From the NCBI GenBank assembly GCA_031430575.1, contig JANPBT010000039.1, positions 1 through 44,575 on the forward strand: 44,575 bases of DNA, in the 5' to 3' direction. Shown in pieces: positions 15,819-24,896 of this stretch. Origin of the DNA: JANMDS01 sp031430575 (GTDB taxonomy: Bacteria; Pseudomonadota; Gammaproteobacteria; Burkholderiales; Casimicrobiaceae). A program made the position numbers and the translations under genes. The notes beneath the pieces are model-generated. The model had not been told where the DNA came from, searched no databases, and worked only from the letters and a program-made list of their open reading frames with translations. Position 1 is the first letter of the stretch. Each line of letters begins with the position of its first letter.

Positions 15819-18782
15819 ATGAAATCACCCATCGCTGCGCCGTCGCGCTTGCCCTTTCCTTATCGTGCCGAAGCTGCTGTGGTGCATGCAGCGCTCACTG
15901 ATCTTCCGAGCGCGATCGATTGGTCAAAAGTGCAGCGGGCGGCCGCGCCGTGGGTGCAGGCAGTGCGAGAAAATCCGCCCCCGTTTTGGGCCATGGAAAC
16001 GTTGCTAAAAGAGTATCCGATTTCCAGCGCTGAGGGGCTTGCGCTGATGCGTTTAGCCGAAGCACTTTTGCGCGTGCCCGATGTTGAGACCGCGATCGCG
16101 CTCACTGCCGATCAGCTCGGGCGGGCTGATTTTCAAGGCAGTAGCGACTCCGCGTTGGCACGGCTCTCCAGCGCGGCGATCGCGATGTCTAAAAAGTTTT
16201 TGCCCGAGGCGGATGGCACGCCTCCTTCGCTTTTTGAGCGTGTGGGCGCGCGCTCCGTGGTTGCTGCAACGCTGCGGGCGGTGCAATTACTCGGCAAACA
16301 ATTCGTGCTCGGTGAGAATATCGAAGCGGCGCAACATGAAGCATCGCGCGCGCGCGCTAGGCAAATAAATCTACGCTTTAGCTACGATATGCTCGGCGAG
16401 GGCGCGCGCACTGCCGCAGATGCCCAGCGTTATTTCGATTCATACCAAAAAGCCATCATCGCACTCACGGGCAACGCCGATGCCAACGCTTCACCGCAGC
16501 GCAACGACGGCATTTCAATCAAGCTTTCAGCCCTGCATCCGCGCTATGAAGCGCTCAATCATGCCCGCGTGATGAGCGAGCTTGCGCCGAAGGTCTGGCA
16601 ACTGTGCGTACCTGCGGCGCAGTTTGGACTTAATCTGACCATCGATGCCGAAGAAGTTGATCGGCTCGAAATTTCACTGGATGTCATTGAGTATCTTCTC
16701 GCGCGAATTGCAAAAGAGTTTCCACACTGGTCTGGCTTTGGCTTAGCCATGCAAGCCTATCAATCGCGCGCGCTGGATTTGATGCACGCAATCATTGCTC
16801 TAGCCCGCAAATATAAAGTGCGCATGATGTGCCGCTTGGTCAAGGGCGCCTATTGGGATGCTGAAATCAAGCGCGCGCAAGAGCTTGGTTTGCCGCATTA
16901 TCCTGTGTTTACCCATAAGCATCACACTGATATTTCTTACCTTGCCTGCGCGCGCGCCTTACTCGCTGCGCCCGACGCCATCTTCCCGCAATTTGCGACG
17001 CACAACGCGGGCACGATTGCTGCGATTTTGCAGATGTCTGAAAACGCGAATGCACCGTTCGAGCTCCAGCGCTTGCATGGCATGGGCGAGGGCATCTATC
17101 GGGAAGTGCTGAAAAATCCAAACGTTGCCTGTCGCGTGTATGCGCCGGTAGGCCAGCATCGAGATTTGCTGGCGTATCTCGTGCGTAGGCTTTTAGAAAA
17201 TGGCGCAAATTCCTCATTCGTTAATCAACTTGCTGATGAAAGCGTGGGCCTCGATCATTTGCTGCAATCACCGCTTTATGTTGATGATTCAGCGTGGATT
17301 GCGTTACCACCGCATCTCTACGGGAATGCAAGGCGTAATAGTGATGGCCTTGATATTGCGGTGCCGGAGTCGCGCGCTAAGTTGCGTGCAGCGTTTGACG
17401 CGACGCTCGTCGCCAAGATCGCTGACACACCGGTTACAGAAATTGCCGCGATGGTCAAGCGGGCAAACGCTGCGTTTCCAGCGTGGGATCACACGCCTGT
17501 GACCCGCCGCGCTGAAATGCTCCGCAACGCTGCAGCTGCCATGCAAGCGCACTTGCCATCGCTTTGCGCAGTGCTCGTAAAAGAAGCTCACAAAACGTGG
17601 GGAGATGCGATTTCAGAAGTGCGCGAAGCGATTGATTTTTTACGCTATTACGCTAATGAAGCAGAGCGCATTTCTGCGCCGCAGGTATTGCAAGGCCCCA
17701 CTGGCGAAACCAATACGTTGCGGCTTACAGGGCGCGGCGCGTGGGTCTGCGTCAGTCCTTGGAATTTTCCGTTGGCGATATTTATTGGGCAAGTGGCCGC
17801 AGCGCTGGCCACGGGCAATACCGTGCTCGCAAAACCAGCCGAGCAAACGCCAGCCATTGCCGTGGCTGCGGTTAAGCTATTGCATGCAGCGGGCGTCCCC
17901 GCAGATGCATTGCAGCTTTGCATTGGCGCGGGCGAGACGGTGGGCGCAGCACTGGTTTCTGCGCCGCAGGTATCGGGCGTGGTCTTCACCGGGTCTACGC
18001 CAGTGGCCAAAATAATTGCCCGGGCGCTCGTCGATAAGCCGGGTGCAATCGTGCCGCTGATCGCTGAAACGGGCGGCATTAACGCAATGATCGTGGATTC
18101 CACCGCGCTGCCGGAGCAGGTGGCCGACGCCGTTGTGCAATCTGCCTTTAAGAGCGCGGGGCAGCGTTGCTCGGCGCTTCGGCTGCTGTGCGTGCATGAA
18201 GCGATCGCCGATGGCGTGATTGAGATGATCGTAGGCGCTGCGCAGGAATTGCGGGTGGGTGAGGCTCACGATCTCACCACCGACGTTGGGCCACTGATTG
18301 ACGCAGAAGCCTTTGATGGCATTGCCAAACACATTACGCGCTTGAGTGCCCATGCTAAGCCGTGGTTGCATCAAAACGGCATGAATGGGCACAAAACTGC
18401 GCCGCAGGTATTTGAGCTCGAAAGCATTGCGGAAGTGACGCACGAGATTTTTGGCCCGGTGTTGCAGATCGTGCGTTGGCGCGGTGATCCGCTGCAGGTC
18501 ATTGATGAAATTAATGCCCTCGGCTTCGGGCTGACGCTGGGCATCCAAACCCGCATCGATGATCGGGCGCAGGCATTGGCAGCGCGCGCTCGCGTTGGCA
18601 ATGTGTATGTCAACCGCAATATGATCGGCGCGGTGGTTGGCGTGCAGCCTTTCGGCGGCGAAGGGCTTTCGGGCACCGGGCCGAAAGCAGGCGGACCAAA
18701 CTACTTACCCCGCTTTTGCGCCGAGCAAACCGTCACGATCAACACCACCGCTGCCGGTGGCAATGTGAGCTTATTTGTTTGA
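15819..18782 (+). CDS. putA: Bifunctional proline dehydrogenase / P5C dehydrogenase
   Basis: This 987-residue PutA oxidises proline to pyrroline-5-carboxylate (FAD domain), then to glutamate (NAD+ domain). The PRODH barrel (~30-480) shows LVKGAYWDAEIKRAQELGLP, VFTHKHHTD and YAPVGQHRDLLAYLVRRLLENGANSSFVN. The ALDH part (~520-985) shows the catalytic glutamate in AETGG and the catalytic cysteine in SAGQRCSAL. The length fits short type A PutA without the ribbon-helix-helix DNA-binding domain, consistent with a separate Lrp regulator. ATG 15819 is preferred to TTG 15804. Four exact repeat copies lie in the gene, encoding VPAAQ (264-268), SAPQV (619-623), SAPQV (714-718) and TAPQV (860-864), the highest load of any gene here. 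Confidence 0.96.
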   Translation: MKSPIAAPSRLPFPYRAEAAVVHAALTDLPSAIDWSKVQRAAAPWVQAVRENPPPFWAMETLLKEYPISSAEGLALMRLAEALLRVPDVETAIALTADQLGRADFQGSSDSALARLSSAAIAMSKKFLPEADGTPPSLFERVGARSVVAATLRAVQLLGKQFVLGENIEAAQHEASRARARQINLRFSYDMLGEGARTAADAQRYFDSYQKAIIALTGNADANASPQRNDGISIKLSALHPRYEALNHARVMSELAPKVWQLCVPAAQFGLNLTIDAEEVDRLEISLDVIEYLLARIAKEFPHWSGFGLAMQAYQSRALDLMHAIIALARKYKVRMMCRLVKGAYWDAEIKRAQELGLPHYPVFTHKHHTDISYLACARALLAAPDAIFPQFATHNAGTIAAILQMSENANAPFELQRLHGMGEGIYREVLKNPNVACRVYAPVGQHRDLLAYLVRRLLENGANSSFVNQLADESVGLDHLLQSPLYVDDSAWIALPPHLYGNARRNSDGLDIAVPESRAKLRAAFDATLVAKIADTPVTEIAAMVKRANAAFPAWDHTPVTRRAEMLRNAAAAMQAHLPSLCAVLVKEAHKTWGDAISEVREAIDFLRYYANEAERISAPQVLQGPTGETNTLRLTGRGAWVCVSPWNFPLAIFIGQVAAALATGNTVLAKPAEQTPAIAVAAVKLLHAAGVPADALQLCIGAGETVGAALVSAPQVSGVVFTGSTPVAKIIARALVDKPGAIVPLIAETGGINAMIVDSTALPEQVADAVVQSAFKSAGQRCSALRLLCVHEAIADGVIEMIVGAAQELRVGEAHDLTTDVGPLIDAEAFDGIAKHITRLSAHAKPWLHQNGMNGHKTAPQVFELESIAEVTHEIFGPVLQIVRWRGDPLQVIDEINALGFGLTLGIQTRIDDRAQALAARARVGNVYVNRNMIGAVVGVQPFGGEGLSGTGPKAGGPNYLPRFCAEQTVTINTTAAGGNVSLFV
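16609..16622 (-). repeat. Dispersed repeat, exact (putA copy 1)
   Basis: Encodes VPAAQ in the PRODH domain. Confidence 0.95.
17674..17687 (+). repeat. Dispersed repeat, exact (putA copy 2)
   Basis: Encodes SAPQV in the ALDH domain. Confidence 0.95.
17959..17972 (+). repeat. Dispersed repeat, exact (putA copy 3)
   Basis: Encodes SAPQV 285 bases after copy 2, same reading. Confidence 0.95.
18397..18410 (+). repeat. Dispersed repeat, exact (putA copy 4)
   Basis: Encodes TAPQV. Confidence 0.95.
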
Positions 18783-18790
18783 AATCTGAA

Positions 18791-20041
18791 TTACCTGCGG
18801 CGCAGAATGAGCGATAGACCGATGCCAATGAGGAGCGCCCATTCGAGCGAAATGGCGATCGTCGCGATGAAAGTACCGATCAGCACAATGCGTTCGCGGG
18901 CATCGGCCAGCAGATGCCCGATTTCGCGCCGGTCAATCAAGCCCCATGCGACCAAAAAGAGGATCGCCGCCATTGCCGGGTAGGGCAGGTAAGTGGCGAG
19001 CGGCGCGACGAAGAGCAGCAAGATCATGAGGAAAAGTGCTGCGCAGATTGCAGCGAACGGCGTTTGCGCATTAGATTCCACGTTGACCCCAGTGCGGTTG
19101 AACGAGCCACTGGAGGGATAAGCTGAGAAAAATGAGCCTGCAAAATTAGCAGCGCCTTGCGCGAATAATTCTCGGTTGGCATCGAACGTATGGTGCTTGC
19201 GGGCAGCGATGGCTTGCGCGATCGAAAGGGCTTCGCTAATGGCTAGAATCGTCATCACAATTGAAGCCACGAAAAGGGATCTAAACACGTCCCACGAAAA
19301 TATTGGCGACGAAAGCGCGGGCAATGCGCCCGGGAGCGCGTCTACGGTACGGATCGCCCCGAGCTGCGGCGCAATTGATCGAAGCCCTGCGGCGCAGATT
19401 GCGCCTGCGATCATCGCAACGAGCATGTAGGGCACGAGACGATTCCAGCGCTTGGCGATAAGCCCCGCAGCGAGCGTGACCAGACCGATGATGACCGCGG
19501 CGCTATTGATCTGAGAAATAAGATCAAAAAATGCCCGTACCGTTTGGGCAACGCTTTGACCGCGGGCGATCGGCAAGCCAAAGAAATTTCCGATTTGGGA
19601 GTTGATAATAAGAATCGCGGCACCAGCGGTGAAACCGACAATTACTGTATGCGATACGTAGCGCACAAGCGCGCCCGCGCGGGCGAGCCCAAGCAGCAAT
19701 TGCCATAGACCGACCATAAAAGTGAGTGTCAGTGCGAGCGCGATATATTGAGCTGATTCCGGCTGCGCGATCGGTGCGAGTAGCGCAAGCAGCGTGAGTG
19801 AAATCGCATTTGCAGGGCCTGTGACCATCAAGCGCGATGAGCCGAAGAGCGCTGCAACAATGCACGGCACCATTGCCGCGTAAAGCCCGTAAGCGGGCGG
19901 CATTCCCGCCAGCGTCGCAAAGGCCACACCTTGCGGCAGCACGACGATTGCGCCAGTGAGCCCGGCGAGGGCATCCGCGCGCACAACGTTACGGTGACGT
20001 AGCGTTGTGAGCCACGGTAAAAAATGGGAGAGCGTATTCAT
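18791..20041 (-). CDS. SulP-family anion transporter lacking the STAS domain
   Basis: This is a 416-residue polytopic protein. The SulP signature (VVLPQGVAFATLAGMPPAYGLYAA) is near the N-terminus. SAYPSSGSFNRTGVN comes later, followed by helices ending ALLIGIGLSLILRRR. SulP proteins usually carry a cytoplasmic STAS domain of ~120 residues after the last helix. Here the frame stops right at the membrane end. The last residues LRRR and stop are encoded by an exact dispersed-repeat copy. ATG 20041 is favoured over the upstream start. The substrate may be sulfate or bicarbonate. It lies 87 bases after soeC on the same strand, so export of sulfate made by the neighbouring enzyme is an attractive guess. 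Confidence 0.88.
   Translation of the reverse strand: MNTLSHFLPWLTTLRHRNVVRADALAGLTGAIVVLPQGVAFATLAGMPPAYGLYAAMVPCIVAALFGSSRLMVTGPANAISLTLLALLAPIAQPESAQYIALALTLTFMVGLWQLLLGLARAGALVRYVSHTVIVGFTAGAAILIINSQIGNFFGLPIARGQSVAQTVRAFFDLISQINSAAVIIGLVTLAAGLIAKRWNRLVPYMLVAMIAGAICAAGLRSIAPQLGAIRTVDALPGALPALSSPIFSWDVFRSLFVASIVMTILAISEALSIAQAIAARKHHTFDANRELFAQGAANFAGSFFSAYPSSGSFNRTGVNVESNAQTPFAAICAALFLMILLLFVAPLATYLPYPAMAAILFLVAWGLIDRREIGHLLADARERIVLIGTFIATIAISLEWALLIGIGLSLILRRR
18792..18805 (-). repeat. Dispersed repeat, exact (end of sulP)
   Basis: On the coding strand it supplies LRRR and two bases of the TAA stop. Confidence 0.95.
19384..19397 (-). repeat. Dispersed repeat, two mismatches (sulP)
   Basis: GCCCTGCGGCGCAG; encodes ICAAGL. 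Confidence 0.65.
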
Positions 20042-20128
20042 CGTTTGATGGTGACGATTGACGCGCGATGGCGTCCTATTTCCACACGCCATCCCGCGCC
20101 CGCTACGAGCAGAGGGCGTCGATCAATG

Positions 20129-21049
20129 CTACGCACCGTGATAGCGCATCACGACATGGCGAGCCTGCGCGAAAAAAAGCCAGCGCTCAACCAAGAAGCC
20201 TGTTGTGCAAAAAACCGCCGCTAAGCCAAGCATGCCTTGCGACGACATCGACGATTCAATCACCACGATGATGATCGGAATGATAAAGGCGCAGAGATAA
20301 ACGCACGAGGATAAGAGCGCAGCGCGCGCGCGCGCCACGCGAAAGCCAAATTCGTTGGTCAGAAACGTGCCGTGCGTATGCCCAACATCGAGCAGGCGCA
20401 CGCGGCCTTCGGCAAAGCCTAGCGCGTCATTCAGGCTCGGCTCAGGTTTTTCATAGGCATTGGCCAAACTGTAGAGAATAGCGCTGGCGATGAGCAAGCA
20501 AAGTGCGATCCGCAGCCAGCCATTGATTTCACCCTCGCCGCGCGCTGCGATGGCGCAGAAAACGAGCATGCCGCTGGTCAGACCATAGAGCACGTAGCCA
20601 GCCGGTGTGTGCCACGTATGCCAACGCGGAATGGTTTTGAGGCACGCGTAAATCATGCCGGTGCAGTAGAGAATTGCCAGCGCGCATGCAATCACCAGTG
20701 CGCCGGTCACCAGCCGCAGCGCGAGTTGTGCCGCATTCCAAACTGAAAAAATATGCAGCGCTGCCAACGGGAAAAATAAGAGCGCGAGCACGCCTTCACG
20801 GGATAGCCAAGACGTGCGAAAGCGGCTGAAGGCGCGCCACGCATTTTTAGGATTTGCCAAATGCAAAGTAGACGAAATGAGGCCGAGGGTGACGAATACA
20901 AATACAAACGCCGCGCCGGTGAAAAAGCGCGATGGGTCAAACGCTGCGGCGCAGTTTTGGCACCATTGCCCGATCACCAGCCAGATGGCGAGCCCCAAGC
21001 CTAACCCTGAAAACACCGTAAAAAAAATAACGGAGAGCGCAGGCTTCAC
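20129..21049 (-). CDS. soeC: DmsC-like membrane anchor subunit (probable SoeC)
   Basis: This 306-residue membrane protein with about eight helices is of the DmsC/NrfD-like anchor family that passes electrons between quinone and the iron-sulfur subunit. LISSTLHLANPKNAWRAFSRFRTSWLSREG is the characteristic loop of DMSO-reductase anchors. The start overlaps the end of the FeS gene (ATGA), so translation is coupled. With the FeS and molybdopterin subunits it forms a three-gene operon on the minus strand. A partial repeat (20944-20954) falls in the first loop, encoding NCAAAF. The SoeC name depends on the A subunit being the sulfite enzyme. Confidence 0.8.
   Translation of the reverse strand: MKPALSVIFFTVFSGLGLGLAIWLVIGQWCQNCAAAFDPSRFFTGAAFVFVFVTLGLISSTLHLANPKNAWRAFSRFRTSWLSREGVLALLFFPLAALHIFSVWNAAQLALRLVTGALVIACALAILYCTGMIYACLKTIPRWHTWHTPAGYVLYGLTSGMLVFCAIAARGEGEINGWLRIALCLLIASAILYSLANAYEKPEPSLNDALGFAEGRVRLLDVGHTHGTFLTNEFGFRVARARAALLSSCVYLCAFIIPIIIVVIESSMSSQGMLGLAAVFCTTGFLVERWLFFAQARHVVMRYHGA
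20944..20954 (-). repeat. Dispersed repeat, 11-base core only (soeC)
   Basis: CTGCGGCGCAG intact, outer bases changed; encodes CAAA. Confidence 0.55.
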
Positions 21050-21834
21050 AGCGATATCGCTTTATTGACGCGCTGCGCGAGGCGTGCGAGCAAGCCCGGT
21101 TTTGAATCTAAAACCTGCGGCGCAGAAACGGGCGCACGCATCGATAAATAAGCATTGACGGGGTTGTAGCCGAGCGCGGGGAACATCTCTTGCTTACCCC
21201 GCATGGCGACCATTTGTGAAACGTTAGATTGCGGATCGGCGAAATCGCCAAAGTGCCGTGCATTCGTTGGGCAGGCGAGCACGCACGCAGGCTGGCGCTC
21301 TGCCTCGGGCAGCGCTTGATCGTAAATGCGATCTACGCAAAGCGTGCATTTTTTCATCACACCTTGATCTTCATCAAGCTCGCGCGCGCCATACGGGCAG
21401 GCCCACGCGCAATAGTTGCAGCCCATGCACTTTGCCGGATCGACGAGCACAATGCCATCTTCGGCACGCTTGTAACTCGCACCGGTTGGGCACACGGTTA
21501 CGCAATCAGCATCATCGCAATGCATGCACGACATCGGCACGTTGACCGTTTTTGAAAGTGTAGAAAGAGGTATGTGCCCCTGCGGATGGGAATCTGCGCC
21601 GCAGGTATTTGCCGAAGAAAATTTAGGATCGCCCGAAAGCTCGTAGTTACGAATGCGGTTAAACCATGCGCCACTTGGCGCTTTGCCGTAGGCGTCGTAG
21701 TCGGGCAGGCCATTGGTCATTTTTGAGCCAGCGTTCCACTCTTTGCAGGCGACGGCGCAGGCGTGGCAGCCCACGCAGGTATCGAGATCGATGGCGAGAC
21801 CGAGTTTTTTAGGCGTTTGGTTTGCTGTGCTCAT
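21046..21834 (-). CDS. soeB: Four-cluster ferredoxin subunit of molybdoenzyme (probable SoeB)
   Basis: This 262-residue electron-transfer subunit has four [4Fe-4S] ligand sets: CVGCHACAVAC (~16-26), CMHCDDADCVTVCP (~103-116), CMGCNYCAWACP (~136-147) and CTLC with CVLACP later. It has no Tat signal, so it resides in the cytoplasm with its partner. Both ends overlap neighbours by ATGA. An exact repeat copy encodes NTCGAD in a loop before the second cluster, and a near copy encodes SAPQV near the C-terminus. The family (DmsB type) is certain; the SoeB assignment follows the operon. Confidence 0.85.
   Translation of the reverse strand: MSTANQTPKKLGLAIDLDTCVGCHACAVACKEWNAGSKMTNGLPDYDAYGKAPSGAWFNRIRNYELSGDPKFSSANTCGADSHPQGHIPLSTLSKTVNVPMSCMHCDDADCVTVCPTGASYKRAEDGIVLVDPAKCMGCNYCAWACPYGARELDEDQGVMKKCTLCVDRIYDQALPEAERQPACVLACPTNARHFGDFADPQSNVSQMVAMRGKQEMFPALGYNPVNAYLSMRAPVSAPQVLDSKPGLLARLAQRVNKAISL
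21112..21125 (-). repeat. Dispersed repeat, one mismatch (soeB)
   Basis: AACCTGCGGCGCAG; encodes SAPQV near the C-terminus. Confidence 0.8.
21594..21607 (+). repeat. Dispersed repeat, exact (soeB)
   Basis: Encodes NTCGAD before the second FeS cluster. Confidence 0.95.
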
Positions 21835-24704
21835 GATCTATTTCCAAACGTTAATTTCGGCCACACGCCCGTTTCTCCGGGGCCTGCTTTATAAATTTTC
21901 ACGCGTAGGTCGTACCACGCAGCCTGACCCGTGATTGGGTCTGAGTTGCTCACCGAGCGGGCATTCTGCGCCGCAGGTAGCGATTCACTTATCAAATGAT
22001 TCAGCAAGAAACCGTGCGTGGCTTCGCTCGCTTCTTTGGACAGGCCCCAGGCTTGCGCCATTTTGCCAATCGCGTTCCAGGTCCATACCGTATGGGCTTC
22101 ACAGCCTTCCATCGTTTTCAATTGACAGCGGATTTTGCCGTTCCATGATTCCACCCAAACCCAATCGTAGTCTTTCAAATCTAATGACGTGGCTTTGGTC
22201 GCGTTCATATAGAGAAAGTTTTGGGCAATGATTTGGCGCAGCCACGCATTTTGTGAATCCCACGCGTGATACATCATCATCGGGCGCTGGGTAAGGGCAT
22301 GGAAGGGGTATTCGTCGTGCGACGAAGTTTGCGCGTGTGCGGCGCTCGTTGCTTCACCCGCCGTTCGGGCAGCGTCTGCCGAGTGGCGCGGGGCGCTCAC
22401 CGTTTGCGTGTCATACCAAATCGGCAGCGGATCAAAATAGGTCGCGAGGCGATCTTTATCGATCTGCGCCGCAGGTATTGGCCCCGGGTAAAGCCCTTGC
22501 CCGGCGAGGCGAAATTTTTGCAATGGCTCGGAGTAAAGCTGCATCACGATCGGCTCGCTCTTGCCGATAAACCCGACACGCGCTGCTTCGTCCAAATAGT
22601 CTTTGTTGACAAAGCGCATGTACTTCATGTTGTCTGGCCAATGGTGAGCGAAAAAACTTTGCGCTTCGATATACGCTTGCCATTGATTTGGATTGGGCTC
22701 ACCGCGCAAGGGCGTGTCGCCCGTCTTGCCACGGAAGCCGGAGAGAAAACCGATGCCGGGTGCGCGTTCGTAGTTCGTAATGAAATCAGGATAATCTTTG
22801 AACTTGCGCGCACCGCCTAACGCAGTGAATGCCGGAAATTGCAAACGGCTTGCCAATTCGACCAAGACATCTTGCCATGGGCGCACATCCCGATCGATTT
22901 TGATGATTGGATGGCGAATCGCGTCCGCCGCCGCATCGGGCTCGCTAATGGGGCGATCAAGCAGCGAGATGGCATCGTAGCGCTCAAGATAGGTCGTGTC
23001 GGGCAAGACGAGGTCAGCGAAGCGCACCATCTCGCTATCGAACGCATCGGCGACAACAATAAACGGAATTTTGTGTTCGCCATTTTCGCCCTTGGCGCGC
23101 AACATCGCTTGCGTTTGCTCCGTGTTCATCGATGAATTCCACGCCATATTGGCCATGAATAAGATGAGCGTATCAATCGGGTACGGATCGTGGTTCGCCG
23201 CGTTTTTAATCACCATGTGCATCATGCCGTGGGCAGCGATGGGCGATTCCCAGGAGTAGGCTTTATCGATGCGCAGCGGATTGCCTTGCGCATCAATCGC
23301 GAGCTCTTCCGGGCGCGTCGGGAAGCCGAGCGGTGTGCGTGGCAGCGGCGTGTTTGGCGCGTCCATCACTGCTGCGTCATTCTCCGGCAATTGCTGCGGC
23401 GGGATGGGTTTGGGGAAGGGTGCCTTGGAGCGGAAATTGCCAGGGCCATCGAGCGCGCCGAGTAGCATTTGAATCATGTGTAGCGCGCGGCACGTCTGAA
23501 AGCCATTGCTGTGGGCGCTGATGCCACGCATCGCATACATCGCCACCGGCCTGCCGGTGACGCTGTCGTGCACGTTGCCGTAGGAGTCTGTCCACTTGAT
23601 CGGCAGCGTAATGGTTTCTTTAAACGCTACATGCGCGATCTCAAGCGCCAAGCGCTCAATCTGCGCCGCAGGTACGCCGCAACGCTCGGCAACATTTGCG
23701 GGGGAGTATTCTTCTGCGGTGTAGCGCTCGGCCATGAGTTGCATTACGGTTTTCGCATTCCCGCGGCTTTCGAAAAGCGCCGGAGCAACTCCTTTTTTCA
23801 TCGGCTGTAACGATTGCGAATTTAAATCCCACACCACCGGTCTGCCCTCTGCGTCGCGTACGAAAAGTCCGTCATCGGCATGCCCAGGATTCGAAATCAC
23901 CAGGCACGGTGCGTTGGTATATTTTGCTAAAAATTCAGCGTCAAATAATTCTCGGTCTAGGAGCACATGCACCATCGCCAGCGCCAGCAAACCATCGGTG
24001 CCCGGGCGAATCGGTATCCACTCGTCCGCAATCGCGCTATATCCGGTGCGCACGGGGTTAACGCTTACAAATTTCGCACCATTGGCTTTCAACTTACCTA
24101 AGCCAATTTTGATCGGGTTGGAGGAATGATCCTCCGCCACGCCCCAAAGCATAAAGTATTTGGCACGATCCCAATCGGGCGCACCAAATTCCCAAAACGA
24201 ATAGCCGATGGAATACAACCCAGCAGCGGCCATATTCACGCTGCAAAATCCACCGTGCGCGGCCCAATTGGGAGTGCCAAATTGTTGCGCCCATAAGCCA
24301 GTGAGCGCCTGCATCTGATCACGGCCAGTAAAAAACGCAAGCTTACGCGGCTCAGTCGCGCGCAAGTGCGCAAGCCGCGTTGTGAGCATTGAAAGCGCGT
24401 CGTCCCACGAAATGGGATCGTAGAGGGCGTCGCCGCGCTGCGTGCCCGGTCTGCGAATCATTGGGTGCCTGAGCTTGGCGGGGGAATACTGCTTCATGAT
24501 GCCCGCACCGCCTTTAGCGCACAGCACGCCCTGATTGGTCGGGTGGTTTTTATTGCCTTCAATATGACGCAGCTTGCCGGCCTCGGTGGTGACCTTGATC
24601 CCGCAGCGGCAGGCGCACATATAGCACGTCGTATAGTGAATTTCCTGCTGGCTGCGGTCGTCAAAAGCAATTGGCGGTGGGTTGAAGCTGAGCGGCGTAG
24701 TCAT
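21831..24704 (-). CDS. soeA: Molybdopterin oxidoreductase, probable cytoplasmic sulfite dehydrogenase SoeA
   Basis: This 957-residue Mo-bisMGD catalytic subunit has a [4Fe-4S] motif CYMCACRCGI plus a later VLCAKG cysteine near the N-terminus. There is no twin-arginine signal peptide, unlike DmsA, PhsA or TtrA. Known cytoplasmic DMSO-reductase-type complexes with this A-B-C order include SoeABC, which oxidises sulfite to sulfate and feeds the quinone pool. The WGVAEDHSSNPIKIGLGKLK and SVNPVRTGYSAIADEW stretches fit my memory of that branch. Three exact repeat copies encode PAAQ in surface-loop positions. Alternatives are polysulfide or another sulfur-oxyanion enzyme. Operon order is soeA-soeB-soeC with ATGA overlaps, and SulP follows. 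The class is certain; the substrate is inference. Confidence 0.75.
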   Translation of the reverse strand: MTTPLSFNPPPIAFDDRSQQEIHYTTCYMCACRCGIKVTTEAGKLRHIEGNKNHPTNQGVLCAKGGAGIMKQYSPAKLRHPMIRRPGTQRGDALYDPISWDDALSMLTTRLAHLRATEPRKLAFFTGRDQMQALTGLWAQQFGTPNWAAHGGFCSVNMAAAGLYSIGYSFWEFGAPDWDRAKYFMLWGVAEDHSSNPIKIGLGKLKANGAKFVSVNPVRTGYSAIADEWIPIRPGTDGLLALAMVHVLLDRELFDAEFLAKYTNAPCLVISNPGHADDGLFVRDAEGRPVVWDLNSQSLQPMKKGVAPALFESRGNAKTVMQLMAERYTAEEYSPANVAERCGVPAAQIERLALEIAHVAFKETITLPIKWTDSYGNVHDSVTGRPVAMYAMRGISAHSNGFQTCRALHMIQMLLGALDGPGNFRSKAPFPKPIPPQQLPENDAAVMDAPNTPLPRTPLGFPTRPEELAIDAQGNPLRIDKAYSWESPIAAHGMMHMVIKNAANHDPYPIDTLILFMANMAWNSSMNTEQTQAMLRAKGENGEHKIPFIVVADAFDSEMVRFADLVLPDTTYLERYDAISLLDRPISEPDAAADAIRHPIIKIDRDVRPWQDVLVELASRLQFPAFTALGGARKFKDYPDFITNYERAPGIGFLSGFRGKTGDTPLRGEPNPNQWQAYIEAQSFFAHHWPDNMKYMRFVNKDYLDEAARVGFIGKSEPIVMQLYSEPLQKFRLAGQGLYPGPIPAAQIDKDRLATYFDPLPIWYDTQTVSAPRHSADAARTAGEATSAAHAQTSSHDEYPFHALTQRPMMMYHAWDSQNAWLRQIIAQNFLYMNATKATSLDLKDYDWVWVESWNGKIRCQLKTMEGCEAHTVWTWNAIGKMAQAWGLSKEASEATHGFLLNHLISESLPAAQNARSVSNSDPITGQAAWYDLRVKIYKAGPGETGVWPKLTFGNRS
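21966..21979 (+). repeat. Dispersed repeat, exact (soeA, C-terminal)
   Basis: Encodes LPAAQN. Confidence 0.95.
22464..22477 (+). repeat. Dispersed repeat, exact (soeA)
   Basis: Encodes IPAAQI. Confidence 0.95.
23661..23674 (+). repeat. Dispersed repeat, exact (soeA)
   Basis: Encodes VPAAQI. Confidence 0.95.
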
Positions 24705-24802
24705 TTAAGTCATGTAGATGAATCTGCCTTCATTTTGCGCGATATGCGGCGCTGACCCGTCCCACCGTATCGTTACTTGATGATTCCTTTTGTGCGCGCG
24801 AA

Positions 24803-24816
24803 TACCTGCGGTGCAG
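24803..24816 (-). repeat. Dispersed repeat, one mismatch (intergenic)
   Basis: TACCTGCGGTGCAG upstream of soeA. Confidence 0.8.
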
Positions 24817-24842
24817 ATTTGAACAGTTGACTACGCCGACTA

Positions 24843-24863
24843 CGCCTGCAGATCCCGCAGGCG
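24843..24863 (-). terminator. Hairpin downstream of the CTERM gene
   Basis: A 7-bp stem (CGCCTGC / GCAGGCG) with a 7-base loop lies 34 bases past the stop of the minus-strand CTERM protein gene. No T-run follows, so it is terminator-like only. A one-mismatch dispersed repeat (24803-24816) lies beyond it. Confidence 0.35.
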
Positions 24864-24896
24864 CGCTGCGCACTCGCTACGTCTTAAACCCCTAAG

